From Parasediminibacterium sp051861445 (lineage in GTDB: Bacteria; Bacteroidota; Bacteroidia; Chitinophagales; Chitinophagaceae): 64,000 nucleotides of DNA. Below are positions 52,478 to 62,139 of the stretch, piece after piece. Position numbers and translations under genes: made by a program. Where the stretch lies: NCBI GenBank assembly GCA_051861445.1, contig JBHYCS010000008.1, forward strand, positions 1 to 64,000, written 5' to 3'. The notes under the pieces were generated by a model. The model saw only the letters and a list, made by a program, of their open reading frames with translations. It searched no databases and had not been told where the DNA came from. Every line of letters starts with the position of its first letter. Positions within the stretch are counted from its first letter, which is position 1.

Positions 52478-52731
52478 ATTTATAGCCCTTTATTCATCCA
52501 TTTCGTTTGAATATATTAAATCGTATTCATACAAATGAACCGTCAAAAAAATCTTTATCAAGCATTTTCATCGTTCTTCATTTCACCATAAAATAAATCT
52601 TGCAAATACAGTAACGGCAGTAATTGTGCAGTAAAGCCTATAAATTTTAGATAACTTTAAACTTTTAGCTATTTTAAATAGTCGTATTAAACAAAGATTT
52701 GGTTTAAACCCAACAGAAAATTTACAACTGC

Positions 52732-53277
52732 ATGCATACAAGCGATTCTGAATTGTTGCAACAATTCAAACAACTGCCATTGAAAGAAAAAGCGTTTACA
52801 GCCATTGTAAAAAAATACCAAGAAAAATTGTATTGGCATATTAGAAGAATGGTCGTAAATCATGATGATAGCAATGATGTGTTACAAAATGTATGTGTAA
52901 AAGCATGGAGAGGCTTAGAAAACTTTAGAGAAGATAGTCAGCTATATACTTGGTTGTATAGAATTGCTACCAATGAATGTTTATCTTTTTTAGAACAACA
53001 AAAAAGAAAAGCAGCCATTAGCATGAATGATGTTGAAAATGGATTGAGCAATACTATAAAAGCACAGGATGGTTTCGATGCCAATAAACTAGAATGGAAA
53101 CTACAATTGGCCATTCAGCAATTACCTGAAAAACAACAGTTGGTGTTTAACCTTCGGTATTACGACGAAATGCCTTATGAAGAAATGAGTAAAATATTAG
53201 AAACAAGCGTAGGTGCATTAAAAGCTAGTTATCATCATGCAGCAAAAAAAATTGAAGAAGCTATCTTAAACAATTAA
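52732..53277 (+). CDS. ECF-type RNA polymerase sigma factor
   Basis: A 181-aa two-domain sigma factor. Region 2: FTAIVKKYQEKLYWHIRRMVVNHDDSNDVLQNVCVKAWRGLENFREDSQLYTWLYRIATNECLSFL. Region 4: IQQLPEKQQLVFNLRYYDEMPYEEMSKILETSVGALKASYHHAAKKIEEAI. It is followed by a membrane protein (likely the anti-sigma) and a secreted helical protein in the same orientation, with 35- and 29-base gaps. This three-gene arrangement recurs in Bacteroidota. Confidence 0.92.
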   Translation: MHTSDSELLQQFKQLPLKEKAFTAIVKKYQEKLYWHIRRMVVNHDDSNDVLQNVCVKAWRGLENFREDSQLYTWLYRIATNECLSFLEQQKRKAAISMNDVENGLSNTIKAQDGFDANKLEWKLQLAIQQLPEKQQLVFNLRYYDEMPYEEMSKILETSVGALKASYHHAAKKIEEAILNN

Positions 53278-53312
53278 ACTTTTATCATCTAGCAAAGTCA
53301 TATAAAGCATCA

Positions 53313-54050
53313 ATGAACAATAATCAATATATAAAATCAGAATTAAAAGAAATTGCTCCAACTTTACCGGTATGGCAAACAATGCCTTATACTGTTCCTG
53401 CTAGCTATTTTAACAATTTTAGTACTACCGTTTTCGAAAAAATAGCAGCAGAAAATTTGGAACAAATCGCCTCAAAAGCAATGCCTTATCAGCTTCCTGA
53501 TAACTATTTTAACCAATTTGCAGAAAACGTTCTTCAAACCGTACAACAACAAAACACCAACGAAATTGTAGCTGAATTAAATGCAATCGCTCCTTTATTA
53601 AATACCATATCAAAACAAAATATCTATACTGTACCAAACAATTATTTCGACACAACTATAGAAAGTAGAAGTAATAAAAGTAATACAGTTAGCAAAACAC
53701 CAGTTGTAAGTATACAGCAAAGTAAAAAATGGTGGTATATAGCCGTTGCTGCATCTATATTTGGAATTGCAGTTATTGGTGCTTTTTTATTTACCAATAA
53801 TAACAACACTAAAACGTACAATTTTGCAGAGGCAAAAAATATTGATGTAAAAAATAGCTTTCAACAATTAAGTGATGATGAATTAACCAAATATCTTTAC
53901 ACCGAACATTTTGTAAGTAATTCTGAGTTTGTTTCGTCTGAATTCGAAGAATTGCCAGACGTACAACAACATATCAAAAATATTTCAGACGAAGAACTAA
54001 ATCAATATTTGAAAGAAGAATTGGTATTACCAATTCAAAAAAATGGATAA
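53313..54050 (+). CDS. Membrane protein with PxxYF repeats, putative anti-sigma factor
   Basis: A 245-aa protein with one membrane helix near residues 145-165 (KWWYIAVAASIFGIAVIGAFLF). The cytoplasmic half carries three repeats: MPYTVPASYFNNFSTTVFEKI, MPYQLPDNYFNQFAENVLQTV and NIYTVPNNYFDTTIESR. The outer half ends with two copies of a short motif, LSDDELTKYLYTE and ISDEELNQYLKEE. The topology and position between a sigma gene and a Spy-like gene fit an anti-sigma factor, but no zinc-binding or RskA motif was seen, so the role is inferred from context. Confidence 0.75.
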   Translation: MNNNQYIKSELKEIAPTLPVWQTMPYTVPASYFNNFSTTVFEKIAAENLEQIASKAMPYQLPDNYFNQFAENVLQTVQQQNTNEIVAELNAIAPLLNTISKQNIYTVPNNYFDTTIESRSNKSNTVSKTPVVSIQQSKKWWYIAVAASIFGIAVIGAFLFTNNNNTKTYNFAEAKNIDVKNSFQQLSDDELTKYLYTEHFVSNSEFVSSEFEELPDVQQHIKNISDEELNQYLKEELVLPIQKNG

Positions 54051-54079
54051 TTTTTTTTTAACTAGATAAATGTGTAGCA

Positions 54080-54493
54080 ATGAAATTGTTTTTACTCTCT
54101 CTCTTATTTGTAGGCTGCTCTATCACTGCTTTTTCGCAGAAGCAAGAGCCTAGAATAAATATGTACGCCTTAAAAGTGGCTTTTATAACCAAAGATTTAA
54201 ACCTTACAACAGAAGAAGCTGAAAAATTTTGGCCTGTTTACAATACTTATATCGACGAACTTAAAAAAGCTAGAAAAGAATCTGGCGACGATATTATTGG
54301 CTTTGAAGAAAAAATGGTAGCCATTAAAAAGAAGTACGCCGTTGACTTTAAACGCATCTTAGCCAGTGATGAAAGAGCCAATAAAGTTTTTTTAGCTGAT
54401 AGAAATTTTGGAAACGCTATTAAAAAAGAACTACAAAATAGACAACGCATAAGAAACGGTGGTGGCAATTTTAGACAACAAACTACCCCTTAG
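54080..54493 (+). CDS. Secreted Spy-like helical protein of a sigma operon
   Basis: A 137-aa protein with signal peptide (MKLFLLSLLFVGCSITAFSQ). The mature region (ALKVAFITKDLNLTTEEAEKFWPVYNTYIDELKKARKES, EKMVAIKKKYAVDFKRILASDERANKVFLADRNF) is helical and resembles the LTxxQ/Spy periplasmic family. Genes of this type often sit downstream of Bacteroidota ECF sigma/anti-sigma pairs and may sense envelope stress. The C-terminus is basic (RQRIRNGGGNFRQQ). Confidence 0.75.
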   Translation: MKLFLLSLLFVGCSITAFSQKQEPRINMYALKVAFITKDLNLTTEEAEKFWPVYNTYIDELKKARKESGDDIIGFEEKMVAIKKKYAVDFKRILASDERANKVFLADRNFGNAIKKELQNRQRIRNGGGNFRQQTTP

Positions 54494-54496
54494 TTA

Positions 54497-55237
54497 TCAA
54501 TATTTAACGAACTTTTTTTTACGATCTTTTAACTTTTCGTTTATATAATACATAATGTCTTCATCAGTTGGGTGAGCTCTTAACCATTGATAAGTTGGTC
54601 GGTATTGTTGCATAAACAAAGACAAATCTTCGTCTTTCAAACCTGTTAAACTACTTACCAATTGTGGTGTAAATCTATAATTAATGTATTCTTGCTTCTC
54701 CAAATCGTAGTAAAAGTCGATAAACTTCATCCGTTGTTTTTCGCTTTTGCTATAGATTTTGTCTAAGTTCAAACCCACACCAACACCAGAATTTGCATAA
54801 GAAACGGTAGGTAATTTATGATCACTTCTTGTACCAAAATATTGCTTTCTTCGTTGAATACTATCTAACTGATAAGGCGAAAACTTTGTTCTTGAAACTA
54901 CGGTTACATCTGTTAAATTCCTCACCAACGGATGTAGTTGAATAAAAATGGTATCTTTATTTAACAAATCACTCGTTACCAAAACGGTATCAAAATTATA
55001 TCCAACTGCTGCAAAAGAAAGTACTTGATTTTCTTTTACTTCTAACTTAAAGCGACCATTTGCATTACTCATTACCGTTTTTTTATTACTCATATTGGTA
55101 ATTGCAACAAAACCTACTCCTTCTTTTGTAATGCTATCTTTTAAATAAGCCCAAGTATGCGTTTTTGATTGAGCATTTATTTGCAAGCAAATAAGCAAAC
55201 AGCAGAAACTACGTAATACATTTTTTATATCATTCAT
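54497..55237 (-). CDS. Secreted protein with carboxypeptidase-regulatory-like domain
   Basis: A 246-aa protein with a signal peptide and an N-terminal CarboxypepD_reg-like beta-sandwich (TWAYLKDSITKEGVGFVAITNMSNKKTVMSNANGRFKLEVKENQVLSFAAVGYNFDTVLVTS). This is the fold that precedes the plug in SusC proteins, but here no barrel follows. The C-terminal half is charged and helical (QLDSIQRRKQYFGTRSD, KYSKSEKQRMKFIDFYYDLEKQEYINYRF). The family is common in Bacteroidota with no proven function. It is convergent with the Spy-like gene, three bases apart. Confidence 0.8.
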   Translation of the reverse strand: MNDIKNVLRSFCCLLICLQINAQSKTHTWAYLKDSITKEGVGFVAITNMSNKKTVMSNANGRFKLEVKENQVLSFAAVGYNFDTVLVTSDLLNKDTIFIQLHPLVRNLTDVTVVSRTKFSPYQLDSIQRRKQYFGTRSDHKLPTVSYANSGVGVGLNLDKIYSKSEKQRMKFIDFYYDLEKQEYINYRFTPQLVSSLTGLKDEDLSLFMQQYRPTYQWLRAHPTDEDIMYYINEKLKDRKKKFVKY

Positions 55238-55410
55238 TTATAATGGGTAATAGTCAAATATGGTGCTAATAACCAAGCATATTTCTTAATAAAAAGAGTT
55301 TTCACCCACAATTATATTCCATATTCGAATAAAAAGAAAATAGCTATGTAGATGCAAGATGTATTTAATATAACGAGTAAGCAAAAAAATAATTTTATTT
55401 TAGCAAAAGT

Positions 55411-56037
55411 ATGATGCATGAGCAATCGCCAAATTCTTTCCATTCTCCCCTTTTATCTATTCAAGATGAAAGAAAATTATTGCAACAAATTGCACAAGGC
55501 AATCGTACTGCTTACACACAATTATACACCGCTTATTTACCAAGAATTTATCAATATGTTTTTAGGTTTACCAAACAATCTAAAGCAGAAACCGACGAAA
55601 TTGTTCAAGAAGTTTTTTTGAGTATTTGGGAGAAAAAAGAAACACTAATTGCCATTCAAAAATTTGAAAGTTATCTCTATAAAATTGCAAAAAACAAACT
55701 ACTCAATAAAATAAAACACAACGAGTTTAAGCAACAATTACATCAAACATTTAGCAAAACAATTGATTTGGAATTGTACGATACCGAAACGTCAATTGCC
55801 TACTCAGAATATCATAAAACGGCATTGGCTGCAATTGATAAATTACCAGAAAAAAGAAAAAAAGTATTTTTATTAAGCACACAGCTTGGCTTATCGCTTG
55901 ATGAAATTGCTCAAGAATTAGGCGTTTCAAAATCTAGAGTAAAGCAACAATTGTACGAAGCTAAAAATTACATAAAAGAATATTTGCATAAAAATGCAGA
56001 ATGGCTACTAATGGCTATTTTATATTTTAAATACTAA
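55411..56037 (+). CDS. ECF-type sigma factor of the SusC/D locus
   Basis: A 208-aa ECF sigma factor of the Bacteroidota FecI-like group. Region 2: AYTQLYTAYLPRIYQYVFRFTKQSKAETDEIVQEVFLSIWEKKETLIAIQKFESYLYKIAKNKLLNKIKH. Region 4: IDKLPEKRKKVFLLSTQLGLSLDEIAQELGVSKSRVKQQLYEAKNYIKEYL. The following FecR-type anti-sigma and STN-containing SusC make a trans-envelope signalling chain that should drive expression of this locus when the substrate binds. TATTTTAG, one mismatch from the -7 consensus, lies just upstream. Confidence 0.93.
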   Translation: MMHEQSPNSFHSPLLSIQDERKLLQQIAQGNRTAYTQLYTAYLPRIYQYVFRFTKQSKAETDEIVQEVFLSIWEKKETLIAIQKFESYLYKIAKNKLLNKIKHNEFKQQLHQTFSKTIDLELYDTETSIAYSEYHKTALAAIDKLPEKRKKVFLLSTQLGLSLDEIAQELGVSKSRVKQQLYEAKNYIKEYLHKNAEWLLMAILYFKY

Positions 56038-56124
56038 ATAAAAATAACATTATAATAAAATAAATATAGAAAAAAGGGTATCCTTTTCAACTTGGCAATT
56101 GTCTTAGCAGAAAACAAACTACTT

Positions 56125-57318
56125 ATGACAGAAGCCGAAGTGCATCAATTACTTCCCAAAATAGCACAGCAGCAATGTAATGAGGCCGAAATGGAAGCAT
56201 TCAATGCCTTTATTTCAGAAGCAGATTATAACGTTGTTACAAAACTTGCCGATGCTTACTATGCTTTTCTTACAAACGAAAACACTACTTACACAAACGA
56301 TTTAAATTACACACTTCTTACTACTAAAATTGAAGAAAAGTTAAATCAATACGATTCTTCTGCAACCAAAGTAGAATATCTAAATTCTCCGTTTTATCTT
56401 TTATACAAAAGGAAAACAATTGCTGCAGCAGCTGTAATTATTTTCATAATGATTGCCATTGGTTATTTTTTCATGAATCCAAAATTGGCAGTTACAAAAT
56501 CGTTTGCACAAAATATTCAACAACAAGACGTTTTAGCAGGTAGCAAAAAAGCAATTTTAACTATAGAAAATGGTACAAACATAGATTTAGATAAGCAAAA
56601 AAATGGTGTATTAACCAATATAAGCAACCATCAAGTTGAAAAAAACAACGACCAATTGGTATATACAAATAATGTTACCCCTTCAGAAATTCAATACCAT
56701 ACCATTACAACACCCAATGGTGGAGAATACGAAGTAGTTTTAGCAGATGGCACTAAAGTATGGTTAAATGCGGCAAGCACATTGCGTTTTCCAACAGCAT
56801 TTGTTGGAAATAGTAGAACAGTAAGTTTAACTGGTGAAGCTTATTTTGAAGTTACTACCAATAAAAATAAACCTTTCATTGTACAAGTAGAAAATACCCA
56901 AATACAAGTTTTAGGCACTCGCTTTAATATTATGTCGTATGCCAATGAACAAGCTATCAAAACAACATTGGTTGAAGGAAGCGTTTTAGTAACCAATAAC
57001 AACAACAAAGCTTTATTGCAACCTGGTAATCAAGCAATAATTTCTAAACAAAATATAGAAACGATACCTGTAGATGTAAATGAAGCAATTGCCTGGAAAA
57101 ATGGATTATTTACATTTAATAAAACGGAATTAAAAACCATTATGCGTCAACTGGCAAGATGGTACGATGTTGAAGTTACTTATCTAGGAAATATTCCAGA
57201 AAAAAGATTTGTTGGCGATATTGAACGAAACAGTAATCTTTCTCAAGTATTAAAAATTTTAACTTCAAGCGGAATAAAATTTACCATTGAAGGAAAAAAA
57301 CTAATTGTTACCATCTAG
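56125..57318 (+). CDS. FecR-type anti-sigma factor
   Basis: A single-pass inner-membrane protein of 397 aa. The N-terminal cytoplasmic part (EVHQLLPKIAQQQCNEAEMEAFNAFISE) binds the sigma factor in this family. A membrane helix (TIAAAAVIIFIMIAIGYFF) is followed by the periplasmic FecR domain (YEVVLADGTKVWLNAASTLRFPTAF...GEAYFEV...VLGTRFNIMSY...TTLVEGSVLV) and a C-terminal DUF4974-like domain (FNKTELKTIMRQLARWYDVEVTYLGNIPEKRFVGDIERNSNLSQVL). ATG 56125 starts just before conserved sequence; the frame is open from a TTG at 56092. The SusC STN domain is its predicted partner. Confidence 0.93.
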   Translation: MTEAEVHQLLPKIAQQQCNEAEMEAFNAFISEADYNVVTKLADAYYAFLTNENTTYTNDLNYTLLTTKIEEKLNQYDSSATKVEYLNSPFYLLYKRKTIAAAAVIIFIMIAIGYFFMNPKLAVTKSFAQNIQQQDVLAGSKKAILTIENGTNIDLDKQKNGVLTNISNHQVEKNNDQLVYTNNVTPSEIQYHTITTPNGGEYEVVLADGTKVWLNAASTLRFPTAFVGNSRTVSLTGEAYFEVTTNKNKPFIVQVENTQIQVLGTRFNIMSYANEQAIKTTLVEGSVLVTNNNNKALLQPGNQAIISKQNIETIPVDVNEAIAWKNGLFTFNKTELKTIMRQLARWYDVEVTYLGNIPEKRFVGDIERNSNLSQVLKILTSSGIKFTIEGKKLIVTI

Positions 57319-57352
57319 TAACTCCCCCTTAACCCTCAATCAACTTACAATC

Positions 57353-60300
57353 ATGAAATTGATTATTATACATATTTTAAATTGCATGCACCGTTTGTTT
57401 TTTAATAAATATTTTGTTACGATGAAGTTACTGGTAGCTTTTCTTATTTTATTTGGCGTACAAGCAAATGCTAATGTACATGCACAAAACATTTCTTTAA
57501 GTGGTAAAAATTTAACCATCGAAAAAGTGTTTGCTGCTATTAAAAGCCAAAGCAAATATTTATTTTTTTACAACTATGAAGTTGTACAAAATGCTAAACC
57601 CATTGAAATAAATGTAAAAAATGCTAGTATTAATGAGGTATTAAATGTGGTATGTAAAGAACAAAACTTTACCTACACTATTGAAAACAAAACCATTGTA
57701 ATTAAAGCGAAGGAAATAACAACAGCAAGTGTTACAACGGAAGAAAAACAACCAGAAATTTTTTATTTGAAAGGATACGTTTATGGCGACAATAACGAAC
57801 CATTACAAGGTGCATCTGTCAAAATAAAAGGAACCACAAAAAGTACAGTAACTAACGACAAAGGATATTTTACAATAACCATTACCAAACAAGAAGCTTC
57901 ACAAAACAGCATTTTAATCAGCTATATTGGCTATAACAACTACGAGCTAAAAATCAATAACAAAAGCCAAATTACAGTTGAGTTAAGTAAAAATATAAAA
58001 GAGTTAAATAGCGTTATTGTAACCAATTCGTATTCAAAACCAAAAAGAAAAGAAGATGTAACTGGTAGTATTTCTACTGTTTCTGCAAATGAATTACAAA
58101 CATCTAGACCAATAGAAAGTTTTGATAAAATGCTTGAGGGTTTAGCAGCAGGTGTTCAAGTTGAGCCGAGTACAGAATTAGGTACACCCGTTAAAATAAA
58201 TATACGTGGACAAAACTCATTAACCAATTTGTTTAGCGGCAATGATAGAGCTTTGGCCACAACATCGTTTCAACCACTGTTTGTGGTAGATGGAGTACCC
58301 ATTTTAGAACAAAGAAAAGGCGACGAACCCGTTTTATTATCGAACGAACAATATTTGAATCCACTAGCCAACTTAAATCCAGATGACATTGAATCTATAT
58401 CCATTTTAAAAGATGCTGCTGCTGCTGCCATCTATGGAGCCAATGCTAGTAATGGTGTTATTATTATTACCACAAAAAAAGGAAGGGTTGGAAGAACAAG
58501 AATGAATGTAGGATATAGTGGTGGATGGAGCCAATCTATCAATAAATTAAAATGGCTAAATGGATACCAATATCATGAACTATTAAGAGAAACATATATG
58601 AATGACGGACGTAGCCCTTTTGATGCAGAATTATTAGCTGGAGCATCAAATATTAGTACGCCTTGGTTTGAATTAACCAACCGATATGCTTCCGTTCAAA
58701 ATGTTGATTTTGATTTATCTGGAGGAAATGAAAACACACAATACAGATTTTCTGCTTCGTATTTAAACCAACAAGCTATTCAGAAAGCAAACGACTATGA
58801 GAAAATTTATTTCAGACTTCGGATAGACCATCAATTGGCTAAAAAATTATCGTTGAGTGTAACAATGGCTCCTACATTAACGAAGAAAAATGGCGTGAAT
58901 GTATTTTCGAATATTCCTATTATTCCAAACGTGCCTGCTTTTAATGCAGATGGTAGTTTTTATAAACTAAGTAGTTTAGAAGTTGCCAATCCATTAGCGG
59001 TTATCGCTCAAAATATCGACCGACATAATGGAGGCTCATTCAATGGCAATATGCGTTTAGAGTATGCTCTTAAAAAGAATTTAAGGGTATCTACCATTAT
59101 TGGAGCAGATGCATTAGTGAATAAACAGAATACTTTCGACTCACCAAAAAATGCGACCGGAGAAAGTGTTAGAGGATCTGCCCAAATTTATGACAGAACA
59201 TCTTTTAGCTGGATTAATTCTACACAAATAAATTGGAACCCAACGATTAAGAATATTCATAGAATTGATGCTACTGTTGGTTTTGAAGCAAGAGGTGAAC
59301 AGGTAAAATTATTAACAGGAAAAGGTACAGGTTTTTCTTACTACCGATTAAACGAAATTAGCAATGCAACTACTAGAAATGCAGCATCATCAAAAGAAGG
59401 CAATAATGCTTATTCTGTTTATGGACAAGTTCTGTACAATTTAAAGAACAGATACAATGTTAGTGTAAGTGGCAGATACGATGCTTCCTCTATTTTTGGA
59501 ACAGATGTTCAGTCTACCATTAATGCTGCTGCTGGTTTTGGATGGATTATTAGTAACGAAAAGTGGTTTACCAAAGCTCTTTGGTTAGATATGTTTAGAT
59601 TACGTTACAGCTATGGTAGCACAGGAAACTCACGAATTGGTAGTGCAGAGGCAAGAGGTATTTATACCTTTAACAATACAGGATACAACGATGTTGTTTC
59701 GGCTGAACTTGGCACACCACCTAATCCTTTTTTAAGCTGGGAAAAAAGCTTCAAATCAAATGCTGGACTTGATTTTAACTTTTTAAAACGTTTTAATTTT
59801 TCTCTAGATTATTATACAAACATTGTTGATGATGCGATATCTACCATTATAATAAAAGCAGAAACAGGTTTTACAAACGTACTTGCAAACATTGCCAAAA
59901 TGCGAAATAGAGGTGTAGATGCCTCTATAAATGCACAAATACTTACTGGAAAATTTACATGGACAAGCACTTTAAATTTTGGATACAATAGAAATATTGT
60001 ATTGGAAGTTAAAAATAATACCGAAGGATTTTCATCTTCAGAAGGTGCATCTGTATTGAAGAAGGGTGTTAGTACTACAGCTATTTGGGGTTTTAAATTT
60101 GCAGGTATCGACCCTCAAACAGGGGGTGAAACCTATTTCGATAAAGAAGGTAAAATTGTTGCTGCAAGAAATATGAGTAGAGTAGCAACTAGTGCCTATT
60201 ATTTAGGCGATCGCCTACCAGATGCTCAAGGTGGTTTTATCAATACATTTGGATATAAAGGAATAACGCTAAGTATCATTATCAATTATTCTTTTGGTGC

Positions 60301-60706
60301 AGAAAAGCTTATTAGTTACACAAGAGAAAACAATGGTCGTAATCTTCAAAATAGTAACCAAAGTGTTAATTTATTAGACCGTTGGCAAAAACCTGGAGAC
60401 ATTGCTACTGTACCAAAACTTTCTACAGGTGTTTCTGGTTTTGGCAATCCATTGATACCTAATTCTACTAGGTATTTATATGATGATACTTATCTTAAAC
60501 TAGGCAGCGTTACTGTTAATTATACTTTGCCTAAAAACTTGGTACAAAAACTACATGGAACAACTATTTCCGTATTTGCAAATGGTAACAATTTGGCATA
60601 TTGGTATAAACAAAAATCGCCTGCAAATAGAAATGGAATAAAAGAATACAAATTTCAATTTCCAGAAGCTCAAAGCTTTACATGGGGTGCAAGATTTGGG
60701 TTTTAA
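57353..60706 (+). CDS. SusC/RagA-family TonB-dependent outer-membrane transporter with STN domain
   Basis: A 1117-aa beta-barrel receptor that imports a ligand delivered by SusD. After the signal region it has an STN domain for signalling to FecR (LTIEKVFAAIKSQSKYLFFYNYEVV), a carboxypeptidase-regulatory-like domain (LKGYVYGDNNEPLQGASVKIKGTTKSTVTNDKGYFTI), the plug (GSISTVSANELQ...IRGQNSLT...PLFVVDGVPI...NPDDIESISILKDAAAAAIYGANASNGVIIITTK) and the barrel, ending in an aromatic FTWGARFGF. I started at ATG 57353; the frame is open to 57305, overlapping the FecR gene. The last strand and plug motifs are intact. Substrate is unknown. Confidence 0.95.
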   Translation: MKLIIIHILNCMHRLFFNKYFVTMKLLVAFLILFGVQANANVHAQNISLSGKNLTIEKVFAAIKSQSKYLFFYNYEVVQNAKPIEINVKNASINEVLNVVCKEQNFTYTIENKTIVIKAKEITTASVTTEEKQPEIFYLKGYVYGDNNEPLQGASVKIKGTTKSTVTNDKGYFTITITKQEASQNSILISYIGYNNYELKINNKSQITVELSKNIKELNSVIVTNSYSKPKRKEDVTGSISTVSANELQTSRPIESFDKMLEGLAAGVQVEPSTELGTPVKINIRGQNSLTNLFSGNDRALATTSFQPLFVVDGVPILEQRKGDEPVLLSNEQYLNPLANLNPDDIESISILKDAAAAAIYGANASNGVIIITTKKGRVGRTRMNVGYSGGWSQSINKLKWLNGYQYHELLRETYMNDGRSPFDAELLAGASNISTPWFELTNRYASVQNVDFDLSGGNENTQYRFSASYLNQQAIQKANDYEKIYFRLRIDHQLAKKLSLSVTMAPTLTKKNGVNVFSNIPIIPNVPAFNADGSFYKLSSLEVANPLAVIAQNIDRHNGGSFNGNMRLEYALKKNLRVSTIIGADALVNKQNTFDSPKNATGESVRGSAQIYDRTSFSWINSTQINWNPTIKNIHRIDATVGFEARGEQVKLLTGKGTGFSYYRLNEISNATTRNAASSKEGNNAYSVYGQVLYNLKNRYNVSVSGRYDASSIFGTDVQSTINAAAGFGWIISNEKWFTKALWLDMFRLRYSYGSTGNSRIGSAEARGIYTFNNTGYNDVVSAELGTPPNPFLSWEKSFKSNAGLDFNFLKRFNFSLDYYTNIVDDAISTIIIKAETGFTNVLANIAKMRNRGVDASINAQILTGKFTWTSTLNFGYNRNIVLEVKNNTEGFSSSEGASVLKKGVSTTAIWGFKFAGIDPQTGGETYFDKEGKIVAARNMSRVATSAYYLGDRLPDAQGGFINTFGYKGITLSIIINYSFGAEKLISYTRENNGRNLQNSNQSVNLLDRWQKPGDIATVPKLSTGVSGFGNPLIPNSTRYLYDDTYLKLGSVTVNYTLPKNLVQKLHGTTISVFANGNNLAYWYKQKSPANRNGIKEYKFQFPEAQSFTWGARFGF

Positions 60707-60724
60707 CATTTAAAATTTACATGT

Positions 60725-62128
60725 ATGAAAATTACTAAAAAATATACAATCGTTCTGTTTGCATCAATCATTGCTAGTCAAATGAGTTGCAAAAAATTCT
60801 TAGAACAAGATACGCCCAATAAAATTGCAGTTACGGAAATATTTAAAGATTTTGAAGGAGCAAGAACAACAATTGTAGGTATTTACTCAAACTTAATGAG
60901 CTATAATTATTACTTGAGAGATTTTACAATGTATCCTGAAGTTACAGGTGGTAATATCAAATATTCTAAATTAACTGCTCAGGTTTTATCAAGATCGTAC
61001 AATTTTATCAATACAGAATTTTCAGGTGAAAATAACATGAATGGCTTTTATGAATCAGCTTATGAAAATTTGTACGCTATCAACAATATTATAACCAATA
61101 TCAATCAAGCGACAGATGCAAGTATATTTCAAAAAAACAGAATTTTAGCCGATGCGTATACACTTAGAGGTTTAGTACATTTTGACTTAATGAGAGTATT
61201 TGCACAAGCTTATAATTTCACACCAGATGCTAGCCACCTTGGCATTGTTTTAAGAACAGTAAATAGACCTGTTACAGATCCTATTCCACCAAAAAGTACA
61301 GCAAAACAAGTGTTCGATCAAATAGTAAAAGATATGGATACAGCCATTGTTTTATACAAAAATAGTGTGCCCATTTATAGTAATGGAAATGACAAAACTT
61401 GGCTATCCGAAAATGCAGCAAAAGCTTTGTTATCAAGGGTTTGTCTATACAAAGAAGATTGGAACAAAACCATTAGCTTGAGTTCTGAAATGATTAATAG
61501 CAACAATTATTCATTACTCTCAACAAGTGATTATGTTGGCTCATGGAGTAGAAAAAATATTTCAAGCGAATCAATTTTTGAATTGGCATTCGGAAATAGA
61601 ATTGCTGGTAGCTTAGGCGATTATTTTAATCCATATCCAAATTCATTAACCATTCAGTTTGCAGCTACCAACGATTTACTTAGCTTATACCCAAATACCG
61701 ATATTAGAGATTCAGCTAAGTTTTATACAACAGCCGTATTCAATAATAATACTTTTTATTACACAAAAAAATATCAAGGTAGAAACGATAGTGCAAACAA
61801 TATAAAAGTCATTCGTCTTACTGAACTGTATTTAAATAGAGCCGAAGCCTATGCACAAACCAATAATTTAACGGCTGCTTTGGCTGATTTAAATGTAATT
61901 AGAAGAAGAGGTAATCCTTCTGCTGCTAATTTCAGTTCTACAGATAAAACAGCTATTCTGAATGAAATATTTACTGAACGCAGAAGAGAGTTATGCTTTG
62001 AGGGCCATTTGTTTTTCGACATCAGCAGAACAAAAAGAAATCTTAGAAGAGTGGATTGTACAAGCGGAACACCCAATTTAAATTATCCTGATAGCAGATA
62101 TGCTGTAACAACACCAAGAAACTTATAA
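60725..62128 (+). CDS. SusD/RagB-family outer-membrane lipoprotein
   Basis: The lid of the SusC barrel; it binds the ligand at the cell surface. Signal peptide and lipobox SQMSC are followed by KKFLEQDTPNKIAVTEIFKDFEGARTTIVGIYSNLMSYNYY. TPR-like helices include ADAYTLRGLVHFDLMRVFAQAYNF, and the C-terminus has RLTELYLNRAEAYAQTNNLTAALADLNVIRRRG and EIFTERRRELCFEGHLFFDISRTKR, both SusD hallmarks. At 467 aa it is slightly short. It lies 18 bases after the SusC stop. Confidence 0.95.
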   Translation: MKITKKYTIVLFASIIASQMSCKKFLEQDTPNKIAVTEIFKDFEGARTTIVGIYSNLMSYNYYLRDFTMYPEVTGGNIKYSKLTAQVLSRSYNFINTEFSGENNMNGFYESAYENLYAINNIITNINQATDASIFQKNRILADAYTLRGLVHFDLMRVFAQAYNFTPDASHLGIVLRTVNRPVTDPIPPKSTAKQVFDQIVKDMDTAIVLYKNSVPIYSNGNDKTWLSENAAKALLSRVCLYKEDWNKTISLSSEMINSNNYSLLSTSDYVGSWSRKNISSESIFELAFGNRIAGSLGDYFNPYPNSLTIQFAATNDLLSLYPNTDIRDSAKFYTTAVFNNNTFYYTKKYQGRNDSANNIKVIRLTELYLNRAEAYAQTNNLTAALADLNVIRRRGNPSAANFSSTDKTAILNEIFTERRRELCFEGHLFFDISRTKRNLRRVDCTSGTPNLNYPDSRYAVTTPRNL

Positions 62129-62139
62129 AATTTATACGC

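Larger units (their letters stand above)
52233..52731. other. Gap of 499 bases between mutL and the sigma-factor operon
   Basis: No protein-coding gene was seen. It is very AT-rich except for the hairpin at 52448-52471, which with the preceding -7-like box forms a short transcription-unit-like element (see findings). The sigma gene promoter should lie near 52700; AAGATTTG, one mismatch from TAnnTTTG, is the best candidate. Confidence 0.5.
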
